Made by a program: the position numbers and the translations under genes. 64,000 nt of DNA. Source: an uncultured Ruminococcus sp. (lineage in GTDB: Bacteria; Bacillota; Clostridia; Oscillospirales; Acutalibacteraceae). Below are positions 35,361 through 43,470 of the stretch, piece by piece; positions within the stretch are counted from its first letter, which is position 1, and each line of letters starts with the position of its first letter. The stretch is taken from contig CACYPV010000013.1 of NCBI GenBank assembly GCA_902776375.1, positions 1-64,000 on the forward strand. The letters run 5' to 3'. Under the pieces are notes generated by a model. It was not told the origin of the DNA. It searched no databases and worked only from the letters and a program-made list of their open reading frames with translations.

Positions 35361-37223
35361 ATGCAGAGATACTGTTTTAATTGCATGAATCAAGTCGACA
35401 GCGCTCCGTTTTGTCCGCGCTGCGGTAAAAAAACCTCAGACACCGCCGCCGAAGCGCCCTATCACCTCACGCCCGGCACCATACTTGCCGAGCGCTATTT
35501 GGTGGGCAAATTCATCGGCGAGGGCGGCTTTGGGATAACCTACATAGGACTTGACACTGTGCTCTCAAAGCGCGTGGCGATAAAGGAGTTTTACCCCTCG
35601 GGCGCGGCTAACCGCACCAACTCGGTCTCCGACAAAATTCTGGTGACGAAGGGTAAGGAGGAGTTTTTCGGCAGGGGCGTTGAGCGCTTTATGCTTGAGG
35701 CAAAAAGCGTGGCGGCGTTCTCGGACGAGGACGGTATAGTAGACGTTCTCGACTACTTCCCCGCTAACAACACCGCATACATAGTCATGGAATATCTGGA
35801 GGGTGAAAACCTTAAGGACTACACGTCGCGCTACGGTCTGTTCAGCTCCAACGATATAATTGAGCTGATGCTTCCCGTGATGAAATCGCTCAAATCGATA
35901 CATTCAAAGGGAGTTATACACCGCGACATAAGCCCCGACAATATCATGTTTACCCGAAGCGGCAAGCTTAAGCTGATGGATTTCGGCTCGGCGCGCTACT
36001 ACACGAACGAGGACAGGGAGCTTTCGGTCGTGCTGAAGCAGGGCTTCGCCCCCGAGGAGCAGTACCGCAAAAACGGCAAACAGGGGCCGTACACCGATGT
36101 TTACGCCCTGTGCGCCACCATTTACTGCTGCATCACCGGCAAGGTGCCCGAGGACAGCCTTGACCGTCAGGTACACGACGCCTTGCTGCCGCCGTCGAAG
36201 CTGGGCTTTTCCATATCTCCGGAACACGAGGCGGCGCTTATGCACGGCCTTGCCATATACGCCGAAGACCGAACACAAAACATGGATGTTTTGATGAACG
36301 AGTTCAAGGGCTCGCGGGTAATACGCCCCACAATCGACGCAAACCAAGTGGACATCAACCGCGTCAAGCAATATAATGAACACCAAAATCGGCAAAACCC
36401 TCAGCGGCCGGTCAATCAATACCATCCGCAGCAGAGACCGCCGCAGCAGAGACCGCCGCAGAGTCCGCAGTGGCAGCCGCCGCAGAACATGCCGCCTTAC
36501 AATCGGGGCGGCTACAGGCAGCAGCAAAAGAGCAACGCGCCTATCATTGTCGCGATCATCATTGCCGCCGCAGCTATCCTTATACTCGGCGGTATCATGG
36601 CATATATGCTGTTTAATAATGACAGTGACAGCTCTGACACTGACACGACCGCGGCAACCACTCCGTCAGCCAATGCATCGGGCACGAGCCAAGCAACTGT
36701 GCCCACCTTTGCGACGGCGGCGCCCGACACGACCAAAGAGGTCACCCGGCCCACCGAGGCAAAGGGTATTCCGGAGCCTCCGACCCATACGTATCCCGAA
36801 ACCTCGCCGCTAAGCACGGAGGATATCGACGACATTCACTCTAACTATATTTATCCGCGTTTCGGCGCCGATATCGCATATATGAACGAGTACAAGGACG
36901 GCGGCTCCTACGATTATGTCGTTGCCGAAAACGGACGCGTATGGATAGGCACAAAGGGTTCGTTCCACGACGACGAAAACGATAAGGTCTGGTACTTCTT
37001 CGACGAAAACCAAGAGCTTTACTTCGTTTACCGCCACGCGAACAATGAGGAATATCGCTACTATATCCATGATAACCAGGTGATAAGATACTATGTCGGC
37101 GTTGACCAAGGTCAGCAGCATTACGACATGGGCGACAGCGCCATAACAAGCTCGGTAAAGAGCATAGTAAAGGACGCGAACGACGCCTACGATTCGGTTT
37201 ACTATTATACATCATCTAATTAA
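35361..37223 (+). CDS. Zinc-ribbon Ser/Thr kinase 3 with extracellular domain
   Basis: This 620-residue paralogue has the zinc ribbon QRYCFNCM...FCPRCGKK, an intact kinase domain (Lys75, VIHRDISPDNIM, MDFGSAR, APEEQY), a Gln/Pro-rich linker with QQRPPQQRPP repeats, a membrane segment (IIVAIIIAAAAILILGGIMA) and a C-terminal extracellular domain. That domain is rich in Tyr/Asp and unlike those of kinases 1 and 2, suggesting a different signal. The operon terminator follows directly. Confidence 0.92.
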   Translation: MQRYCFNCMNQVDSAPFCPRCGKKTSDTAAEAPYHLTPGTILAERYLVGKFIGEGGFGITYIGLDTVLSKRVAIKEFYPSGAANRTNSVSDKILVTKGKEEFFGRGVERFMLEAKSVAAFSDEDGIVDVLDYFPANNTAYIVMEYLEGENLKDYTSRYGLFSSNDIIELMLPVMKSLKSIHSKGVIHRDISPDNIMFTRSGKLKLMDFGSARYYTNEDRELSVVLKQGFAPEEQYRKNGKQGPYTDVYALCATIYCCITGKVPEDSLDRQVHDALLPPSKLGFSISPEHEAALMHGLAIYAEDRTQNMDVLMNEFKGSRVIRPTIDANQVDINRVKQYNEHQNRQNPQRPVNQYHPQQRPPQQRPPQSPQWQPPQNMPPYNRGGYRQQQKSNAPIIVAIIIAAAAILILGGIMAYMLFNNDSDSSDTDTTAATTPSANASGTSQATVPTFATAAPDTTKEVTRPTEAKGIPEPPTHTYPETSPLSTEDIDDIHSNYIYPRFGADIAYMNEYKDGGSYDYVVAENGRVWIGTKGSFHDDENDKVWYFFDENQELYFVYRHANNEEYRYYIHDNQVIRYYVGVDQGQQHYDMGDSAITSSVKSIVKDANDAYDSVYYYTSSN

Positions 37224-37226
37224 AAT

Positions 37227-37264
37227 AACAGCTCAGCCTTAAAGGTTGAGCTGTTGTTTTTTAT
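37227..37264 (+). terminator. Terminator of the kinase operon
   Basis: AACAGCTCA pairs with TTGAGCTGTT across a GCCTTAAAGG loop and is followed by GTTTTTTATT. On the minus strand an AT-rich tail could also stop transcription of the acylphosphatase gene. Confidence 0.85.
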
Positions 37265-37266
37265 TA

Positions 37267-37560
37267 TCAGTACCTTACGCGGAAGGAGCGTTCGTTGGGG
37301 TCGAGGGCTATCGCGCGGCTTGATATCCTGTCGATATGTATGAACCTGCCGCGCTCGAGCGCCGAAACCACCTCGTCGAGCTTGCGGGGGATCCCCTGTA
37401 TCTCCATTGTGACGCTGCCGTCGTATTCGTTGCGCACCCAGCCGGTGACGCCGGCTATATCCGCGGCGCGCTGCGCCTGCCAGCGAAAGCCTACGCCCTG
37501 CACCAGCCCGTAAAAGCTTATTCTCCTGCGCTCGGTTTTATCGCCGTTATACACTGTCAT
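37267..37560 (-). CDS. acyP: Acylphosphatase
   Basis: This 97-residue enzyme hydrolyses acyl phosphates. Its signature is ISFYGLVQGVGFRWQAQRAA, where the Arg binds phosphate, followed by GVTGWVRNEYDGSVTMEIQG, which contains the catalytic Asn. The start at 37560 is chosen because the reading frame upstream overlaps the neighbouring lipoprotein gene and codes low-complexity Thr. Confidence 0.92.
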   Translation of the reverse strand: MTVYNGDKTERRRISFYGLVQGVGFRWQAQRAADIAGVTGWVRNEYDGSVTMEIQGIPRKLDEVVSALERGRFIHIDRISSRAIALDPNERSFRVRY

Positions 37561-37570
37561 ATCATCCCGC

Positions 37571-38398
37571 CTAATTGTTGTGGACATAGTTGTCTTCCTC
37601 GGTAGTTTCCTCGGTCCTGCCGCCGTAGTCGCCGTAGTCGTTGAAATCGTTGAAGTCGTTGAAATCGTCGCCTGTGTTGATAAGGTCATAGTTTTCAAAG
37701 CGGAACACGTCGCTTACAGGCAAGCCGTTGCCGCCGCTCGACCGTACATGATCTGCGGAGATAAGGTCTTGATAAAGATACCATCTGCCCGCGCTTTTGA
37801 TAAGCATGTTACCGCCCGAATGGATCTGCGCCGTATGCTTGCCATCTGCGTCGGTATAGCTTATATCCACACTGAACGCTATTTGAGCCGCGTCGCTGAC
37901 TTCCTTGATTTCCAGACCGTCGTTTGTTAGCTTGGCTGTAAGCTGTTCAAGCTCGCCAGGTGGCAAAGGCTGCAGGCTTTCCGTTTTTACCGAAAAGCTG
38001 ACCTTGTCGCAGACAGGCAGCTCCTGACCGTACAGCCACTCTCGCAGATCCGAGAAGCAGTTGTCGCGCAGGTCGTTTTTATAGAATGCCCAGAAAAACG
38101 CGCTTTTATAGAAGTTCTCGAGGTATTCGTCCTGATGCTCGTAATAATCGTCGAGCGACTTGCGCGGATACAGCAGGTTGACGTAAGCCTGAGCCGCTTT
38201 TTCGCAGGCGCCGATCTGCTCGTCGCTCAGCTTAGGCGCTTCGTCCGGCGTTGACTTTGCCGCCGGCGCCGTGGTAACCGGACTGTCGGGCGACGCCGTT
38301 TTGCCGCCGTGCGCCAAGCCGCTGTCCTTACCGCCGCACGCGCAGAGCGCCATGCAAACGACGACCGCGGACAACAACAGAGAAATCATCTTTATCAT
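37571..38398 (-). CDS. Lipoprotein of unknown function
   Basis: This 275-residue protein has a lipoprotein signal peptide (SLLLSAVVVCMALCAC, lipobox LCAC), a Pro/Ser/Thr linker, and a mixed alpha/beta domain with NLYPRKSLDDYYEHQDEYLE and LYGQELPVCDKVSFSV. The C-terminal tail is a DFNDFNDFNDYGDYGG repeat rich in Asp. AAAGGAG lies 8 nt upstream of the chosen start. I do not recognise the family. Confidence 0.8.
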   Translation of the reverse strand: MIKMISLLLSAVVVCMALCACGGKDSGLAHGGKTASPDSPVTTAPAAKSTPDEAPKLSDEQIGACEKAAQAYVNLLYPRKSLDDYYEHQDEYLENFYKSAFFWAFYKNDLRDNCFSDLREWLYGQELPVCDKVSFSVKTESLQPLPPGELEQLTAKLTNDGLEIKEVSDAAQIAFSVDISYTDADGKHTAQIHSGGNMLIKSAGRWYLYQDLISADHVRSSGGNGLPVSDVFRFENYDLINTGDDFNDFNDFNDYGDYGGRTEETTEEDNYVHNN

Positions 38399-38434
38399 AG
38401 AGGCAACTCCTTTCAAGAGGTTATACCTGTGTAA

Positions 38435-38463
38435 ATAATATCATATTTTTATGCACAAATCAA
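38435..38463 (-). promoter_or_regulatory. Promoter of the lipoprotein gene
   Basis: On the minus strand TTGATT and TATTAT are separated by 17 nt, about 35 nt upstream of the 38398 start. Confidence 0.65.
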
Positions 38464-38491
38464 GATATTTTTATGATATTTGCAAGTATAT

Positions 38492-38519
38492 AAAAATAAC
38501 CCGCCGCTTTCGCGACGGG
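38492..38519 (-). terminator. Terminator of the sortase-LCP unit
   Basis: On the minus strand CCCGTCGC pairs with GCGGCGGG across a GAAA loop, followed by TTATTTTTAT. It lies directly after the LCP stop. Confidence 0.8.
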
Positions 38520-38537
38520 CTTTATTTTTGCGGTATT

Positions 38538-39809
38538 TTACATTCTTTCGTAGTACACGCTGAGGAACTGCTCGAAGAATTTTTCTTCGTCGATGTTGAA
38601 TCGCGCGTACTGGTTATCGTAGCTGAGTTCACCCGGCATGGTGAGCAACTCGGTATCCATTCCGCCGCCGAACATGAATTCGGCAGCAAGATATGTTACC
38701 TTTGCCGCGTTGAGGTTAGTGCACGAATACGGCGAGGACTCGTTGTAAACCGTGATCGCCGAGGTGATGTCGCCCTTAAGCTTCTTGGTCATCGTGGACA
38801 AAAAGCCTTTTGCGTATATCTTCTGGCGTTCAAGACGCTTCATGCTTGAATCCACACCTGATTTATCTCTCAGACGAACGAAGTTTTCGGACAGCTTGCC
38901 CTCCAGATGATAGCTTTCGCCCTCGGTGAAAGGACCTATGGTCTCGGGAGAAGCAACGTCGACTCCGCCCACGCTGTCATTGACCGCGGCTATACCGTCA
39001 AGATCAAGCGCGTAATAAGTGTTTACGGGAACGTTATAGAAGATGCGTCTGACGGAGGAAACCGTGTTTTCGCAGCTTATCTCCTTGCCGTCGCCGTAAG
39101 CGTAAGCCATACATACCTGCATTTCCTTCATGCCTGAATAGTGGCCGCTGGGAGAATACAGCGCGACGTCGGTGATGGTGTCACGCGGAACGGCGAGAAG
39201 GGTCATCTTGTGATCTTTAACGTTCATCGCGATCATTACGATGGCGTCCGCCTGTCCGCCCGTGCCCTGTGCGGTCTCGTCGTCGATCGAGCGCTTGTCC
39301 ACGCCCATGAACAGTATGTTGGTTACGTCGTGGTTGTACTTATAGGTAACGCCCTTGTACATTATGTAGTCGCCGTTGTCCTGGACCTCAGCCTGAACCG
39401 TTTCGGGAACTACCATGTTAAGATTGACGTCGAAGAAGTCGCTTCTGCCGTTGAGGTAGAGGATCTGCAGCGTGACGCAAATCGACAGTGCTATCACGAG
39501 AATAGCGGAAACAACGATTATAAGCACCTTTTTCCACTTTTTCATCTTCTTTTTGCGGCGTCTGTGGTGGTGATGGTGGTGGTGACCGCTTGAAGAATGG
39601 TGGTGCGTTCCGCTTGAATGATGCGAGATACTCGCTCTTGATTTCAGAAATTTATAATCGGACGCGTCGTCATATATCGTCTTATTTTCGGTATTTTCAT
39701 CCGCGGCTTCCTCAGGCGCGTTTTCAGCCTCATCGATCTCGAGCGCTGCCGCCTCTTCCTCAATGAAGCCCTTGTCCTGTGAAACTGCGTCGTCACTTTG
39801 TCTTTTCAT
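38538..39809 (-). CDS. LytR-CpsA-Psr (LCP) family protein with His-rich tract
   Basis: This 423-residue membrane protein has an acidic cytoplasmic N-terminus, a His-rich stretch (about 63-82, including seven consecutive His) followed by Arg/Lys, a membrane segment near 95-115, and an LCP domain from about 160 (NILFMGVDKRS, DAIVMIAMNV, LLAVPRDTITDV, NTYYALDLDGIAAVNDSVGG). LCP proteins transfer anionic glycopolymers to peptidoglycan. It overlaps the sortase gene by 17 nt, so the two are translated together. Confidence 0.9.
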   Translation of the reverse strand: MKRQSDDAVSQDKGFIEEEAAALEIDEAENAPEEAADENTENKTIYDDASDYKFLKSRASISHHSSGTHHHSSSGHHHHHHHRRRKKKMKKWKKVLIIVVSAILVIALSICVTLQILYLNGRSDFFDVNLNMVVPETVQAEVQDNGDYIMYKGVTYKYNHDVTNILFMGVDKRSIDDETAQGTGGQADAIVMIAMNVKDHKMTLLAVPRDTITDVALYSPSGHYSGMKEMQVCMAYAYGDGKEISCENTVSSVRRIFYNVPVNTYYALDLDGIAAVNDSVGGVDVASPETIGPFTEGESYHLEGKLSENFVRLRDKSGVDSSMKRLERQKIYAKGFLSTMTKKLKGDITSAITVYNESSPYSCTNLNAAKVTYLAAEFMFGGGMDTELLTMPGELSYDNQYARFNIDEEKFFEQFLSVYYERM

Positions 39810-40641
39810 CTTTTATCAATACTCCTTGCACAAGAAAACGGCCGTCGCCACTGCTAAGACAGGTGCTCAGTACCAGCATTTTGCTATTCATGTCCAGCTT
39901 TACGCCGCTGCGCACGTTGCTGTAAAGCGAATGGGGATTCTGCGCCAAATCGAGCCATTTTTGGAAAACATCGTCTTTTTTGAAATCGTAAGAATTGAGG
40001 ATGTGCTTGTCGTCGTATGCATGCGCCGACACGACCTCGTATGTAAGCAGCCTGTCAGGGGTGTAGATGTATATGTACCTGTGGCTGTTGAAAAAGCTTT
40101 CGTCGCCGAACATGTGCAGATTGGCGAACATCGAGCCGTTGCGCATGTTATGTCCGTAAAGCACGGTCACCCGGTCGGAATAATCCTTTTTGTTCATCGA
40201 CTGGGAATAGATAGCTCCCGGGAAGCTGTAATTCTTGTATACGTCGTGATCCAGATAATAGTTGTCGTCCTCGCTGCTCTGCAATACGGGCAGTGAAATG
40301 TTGGTGTCGGGGATATATATCCACGAATAAACGTCGGGATTCTGCTCGCGCAGACCCTTGAAGTCCACCTTGCTGTCGACGGGAGGAGCGGGTACAACGT
40401 TCGATTTGCCGTTGGAGGACGAGGTAGCGTTCGTTTCGTCCTCATCGACATACACGCCGTTTTCCGAGGTGGTGCCCACAGTGAGGTCGGGCGCATAAGA
40501 TTCTATAGTATCGTTATAGGTGCTGCCCGTCAGGTTTATTCCAAGCTGCTCGATCACCAAGCGGCCGACTGCGAACAAAAAGATCGCGGCACACACTATT
40601 ATGGATATTATCAAAATTGTTTTCTTTTTTTCTTTACTCAT
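39793..40641 (-). CDS. Class B sortase
   Basis: This 282-residue protein has one N-terminal membrane segment (ILIISIIVCAAIFLFAVGRL), a linker, and the class B sortase domain from about 90: His164 in VLYGHNMRNGSMF, Cys261 in LVLSTCLSS and Arg268 in GDGRFLVQG. It is a stand-alone enzyme, in contrast to the fused sortase at 23026. A candidate SPKTG substrate is encoded nearby at 40858. Confidence 0.92.
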   Translation of the reverse strand: MSKEKKKTILIISIIVCAAIFLFAVGRLVIEQLGINLTGSTYNDTIESYAPDLTVGTTSENGVYVDEDETNATSSSNGKSNVVPAPPVDSKVDFKGLREQNPDVYSWIYIPDTNISLPVLQSSEDDNYYLDHDVYKNYSFPGAIYSQSMNKKDYSDRVTVLYGHNMRNGSMFANLHMFGDESFFNSHRYIYIYTPDRLLTYEVVSAHAYDDKHILNSYDFKKDDVFQKWLDLAQNPHSLYSNVRSGVKLDMNSKMLVLSTCLSSGDGRFLVQGVLIKDEKTK

Positions 40642-40664
40642 AAAACATCACCATATTTCCTATA

Positions 40665-40693
40665 ATTGTATCATCTAAGCCGCTTTATGTCAA
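40665..40693 (-). promoter_or_regulatory. Promoter of the sortase-LCP unit
   Basis: On the minus strand a perfect TTGACA and TACAAT are separated by 17 nt, about 20 nt upstream of the sortase start. Confidence 0.75.
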
Positions 40694-40857
40694 TGCTTTT
40701 TGGGCGGCGCAGTTGGGAAATTAGCTGTCGGTTTTATGAATTTTTCGTGAATTTTGTCAGTCCCGCCTATAAGGAACACCGCGCGAAATCATTCGGAAGC
40801 GCGATAGATAAAAACAAAAAGCCTCCGCCGACTGGCAGAGGCCTTGGATTTACGAAA

Positions 40858-41124
40858 TCAGTTTTTCTTTGCAGTTTTTACAAGCGCGACCGAAGCAACA
40901 CCGCAGCCGATAACAGAAGCGGCAATCAGCAAATAAGTGATGACATCGCTGCCGGAACCGGTCTTAGGAGACTTGTTGCCGTCATCAGGCTTAGGAACAA
41001 TCGTAGTTGCCTGTGTCTCGGGCTCTGTAGTAGCGATGGGGCTATCAACAGAAACGGCAAAGGCAGATACGGTTGAGAAAGCCATGATCATAACTGCAAT
41101 CAACGCTGTAATAAATTTCTTCAT
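40858..41124 (-). CDS. Small surface protein with SPKTG sorting signal
   Basis: This 88-residue protein has a signal peptide (KKFITALIAVMIMAFSTVSA), a short Thr/Glu/Pro region and a cell-wall sorting signal: SPKTG, a hydrophobic stretch (ITYLLIAASVIGCGVASVAL) and a KTAKKN tail. C. difficile class B sortase SrtB recognises (S/P)PxTG motifs (established), which fits the class B sortase gene about 200 nt downstream. After processing only about 35 residues would remain on the wall. AGGAGG precedes the start. Confidence 0.78.
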   Translation of the reverse strand: MKKFITALIAVMIMAFSTVSAFAVSVDSPIATTEPETQATTIVPKPDDGNKSPKTGSGSDVITYLLIAASVIGCGVASVALVKTAKKN

Positions 41125-41192
41125 AATTATTCCTCCTGATTGACAAATTTTTAACAAATTGCTTTGTAGCATTTATACTGTTTCGTAAGCTG

Positions 41193-41221
41193 ATTATAAC
41201 ACATAGATTTTCAAATGTAAA
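41193..41221 (-). promoter_or_regulatory. Promoter of the SPKTG protein gene
   Basis: On the minus strand TTTACA and TATAAT are separated by 17 nt, about 70 nt upstream of the 41124 start. The 342-nt gap 41125-41466 otherwise contains only the divergent nadA promoter and AT-rich DNA. Confidence 0.7.
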
Positions 41222-41402
41222 GGGCTTTTTTTGAATATTTTTCGAAATTTACACAAAAATTTTATCCTGCAGCAGATAATATGTAAATTTTGCCTGTATA
41301 TACATTTCTTTGCCGCTGAAATACGGTTCAATGATCTCTTCCTTCTTTTAGCAATAAATCAATAAAATGTAAAAAAACCGATAGAAAACTGCTCGGTTTC
41401 TA

Positions 41403-41431
41403 TTGCATATATGCCGATTAGAATGTATAAT
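41403..41431 (+). promoter_or_regulatory. Promoter of nadA
   Basis: TTGCAT and TATAAT are separated by 17 nt, about 35 nt upstream of the nadA start. No NiaR or NadR-type operator was recognised. Confidence 0.7.
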
Positions 41432-41466
41432 TAGTGTGGATTATTCTACGAAAGGAGCTTTATGTT

Positions 41467-42384
41467 ATGAACATAGCTCAATTACAGCAAGAGATCATAA
41501 AACTTAAAAAAGAAAAGGACGTTTGCGTTTTGGCGCACAGTTATCAGGCGCGCGAGATCTGCGAGATAGCCGATTTCACGGGCGACAGCTACAAGCTGAG
41601 CGTCGACGCTTCAAAGGTGACAAACAAGACCATCCTAATGTGCGGCGTGCGCTTTATGGCGGAGACCTGCAAGATACTCTCACCCGATAAAACCGTTATC
41701 CTCGCGGCGCCCATGGCGGGCTGCGCTATGGCGGATCAGATGGACAAGGCGCTTATTTCTCAGGTAAAAGAGAATTTCCCCGACTACACCGTAGTCGCAT
41801 ACATCAATACGACCGCTGAATTGAAAACGATCTGCGACGTTTGCGTCACCTCGTCTTCGGCGGTGAAGATAGTCAATAACATCGACAGCAAAAACATTCT
41901 GTTTATACCCGACTGCAACCTCGGCGCGCATGTCGCGGCGCAGTGCCCCGATAAAAGCATCAAGCTTTTAAACGGCGGCTGCCCGATACACGCCTGCGTG
42001 ACCGTGGACGACGTTAAGGCGGCAAAGGCGCTGCACCCCGACGCCGAGCTGCTGGTCCACCCCGAGTGCGTGCCAGCCGTTTGCGAGCTTGCCGACTACA
42101 TCGGCTCGACCTCAGGCATAATGGACTACGCCGTAAAATCGGACAAAAAAGAATTCATCATCGGCACCGAGATCAGTATTGCCGAGCACTTGCAGTACAT
42201 GTGCCCCGACAAGAAATTCCACATCCTCAGCCTAAAGCTTATTTGCCCCAACATGAAGGCAACTACTCTGGTCGACGTGTACAACTGCCTTGCAGGCACG
42301 GGCGGCGAGGAAATAGAGCTTGACGACGACACCATCCGCGACGCGAAGCGCTGCATAGACGAGATGATACGTCTTGGTGGCTGA
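41467..42384 (+). CDS. nadA: Quinolinate synthase
   Basis: This 305-residue [4Fe-4S] enzyme condenses iminoaspartate with dihydroxyacetone phosphate in NAD synthesis. LAHSYQAREICEIADFTGDS is the N-terminal motif; cluster cysteines are likely those in MCGVRFMAETC, VHPECVPAVC and near YNCLAGTGGEE. The start at 41467 has AAAGGAG upstream. nadB and nadC are not adjacent, which is unusual; its stop nearly touches mnmA. Confidence 0.93.
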   Translation: MNIAQLQQEIIKLKKEKDVCVLAHSYQAREICEIADFTGDSYKLSVDASKVTNKTILMCGVRFMAETCKILSPDKTVILAAPMAGCAMADQMDKALISQVKENFPDYTVVAYINTTAELKTICDVCVTSSSAVKIVNNIDSKNILFIPDCNLGAHVAAQCPDKSIKLLNGGCPIHACVTVDDVKAAKALHPDAELLVHPECVPAVCELADYIGSTSGIMDYAVKSDKKEFIIGTEISIAEHLQYMCPDKKFHILSLKLICPNMKATTLVDVYNCLAGTGGEEIELDDDTIRDAKRCIDEMIRLGG

Positions 42385-42385
42385 T

Positions 42386-43456
42386 ATGGCTAAAGCTCTT
42401 ATAGCAATGAGCGGCGGCGTCGACAGCTCGGTCGCCGCGTATCTTATGCAGCAGCGCGGCTTCGACTGCACGGGCATCACACTTAAGCTATTTGACAGCG
42501 AGACCGACGCGGCGCCCGGCGAAAAGACCTGCTGCTCGCTTGACGACGTTGAGGACGCGCGCAGCGTCTGCCGCAGGCTGGGCATCCCCCACTTTGTATA
42601 CAACTTTAAGGACAGCTTTGCCGAAAACGTTATAGTGCGCTTTATCCGCGCCTACGAAACCGGCTGCACGCCCAACCCCTGCATAGACTGCAACCGCTAC
42701 ATAAAATTCGATAAGCTAATACGCCGCGCGGAGGAGCTGGACTTTGACTGCGTTGTCACGGGTCACTACGCCCGCGTTGAATATGATGACAGTTGCGGCA
42801 GATGGCTGCTGAAAAAGGCTTGCGACCTCAGCAAGGACCAAAGCTACGTGCTCTACTCTCTCACCCAGAGGCAGCTTTCAAAAACAGCGTTCCCGCTGGG
42901 CGAGATGACAAAGGACGAGACCCGTAAGCTCGCCGAACAGACGGGCTTTGTGAACGCGCGCAAGCACGACAGCCAGGATATCTGCTTTGTTCCCGACGGC
43001 GACTACGCGCGCTTCATAGAGGAATACACGGGAAAGACATATCCGAACGGCGACTTCGTTGACGAAACCGGCAAGGTGCTGGGGGAGCACAAGGGCATTA
43101 TCCGCTACACCGTAGGTCAGCGCAAGGGGCTTGGGCTGGCTTTGCCGCATCCGATGTACGTTAAAGAAAAGAACCTCGCCGAAAACAAGGTCGTGCTATG
43201 CGACAACGAGGCTCTGTTCTCAAAGGAGCTCTTCGCGGAAGATCTCAACCTTATTTCCGTTGAAAAAATCACCGAGCCCATGCGCGTTAACGCCCGCGTG
43301 CGCTACAATCAAAAGGAGCAGCCCGCCACAGTATACGCGGCAGGCGAGAACGCTATTCGCGTAGTTTTTGACGAGCCCCAGCGCGCCATAGCCAAGGGGC
43401 AGGCTGTCGTGCTGTATCAGGGCGACTCTGTCCTGGGAGGCGCGACAATAATCTGA
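42386..43456 (+). CDS. mnmA: tRNA 2-thiouridylase MnmA
   Basis: This 356-residue enzyme thiolates U34 of Lys, Glu and Gln tRNAs. It has the PP-loop AMSGGVDSSVAAYLM, the catalytic cysteines in TPNPCIDCNRYIKF and RKHDSQDICFVPDGDY, and GIIRYTVGQRKGLGLALP. It starts immediately after nadA. Like ThiI it needs a cysteine desulfurase; iscS lies 15 kb away in this window. Confidence 0.96.
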   Translation: MAKALIAMSGGVDSSVAAYLMQQRGFDCTGITLKLFDSETDAAPGEKTCCSLDDVEDARSVCRRLGIPHFVYNFKDSFAENVIVRFIRAYETGCTPNPCIDCNRYIKFDKLIRRAEELDFDCVVTGHYARVEYDDSCGRWLLKKACDLSKDQSYVLYSLTQRQLSKTAFPLGEMTKDETRKLAEQTGFVNARKHDSQDICFVPDGDYARFIEEYTGKTYPNGDFVDETGKVLGEHKGIIRYTVGQRKGLGLALPHPMYVKEKNLAENKVVLCDNEALFSKELFAEDLNLISVEKITEPMRVNARVRYNQKEQPATVYAAGENAIRVVFDEPQRAIAKGQAVVLYQGDSVLGGATII

Positions 43457-43470
43457 CAAGGAGCTTACAT

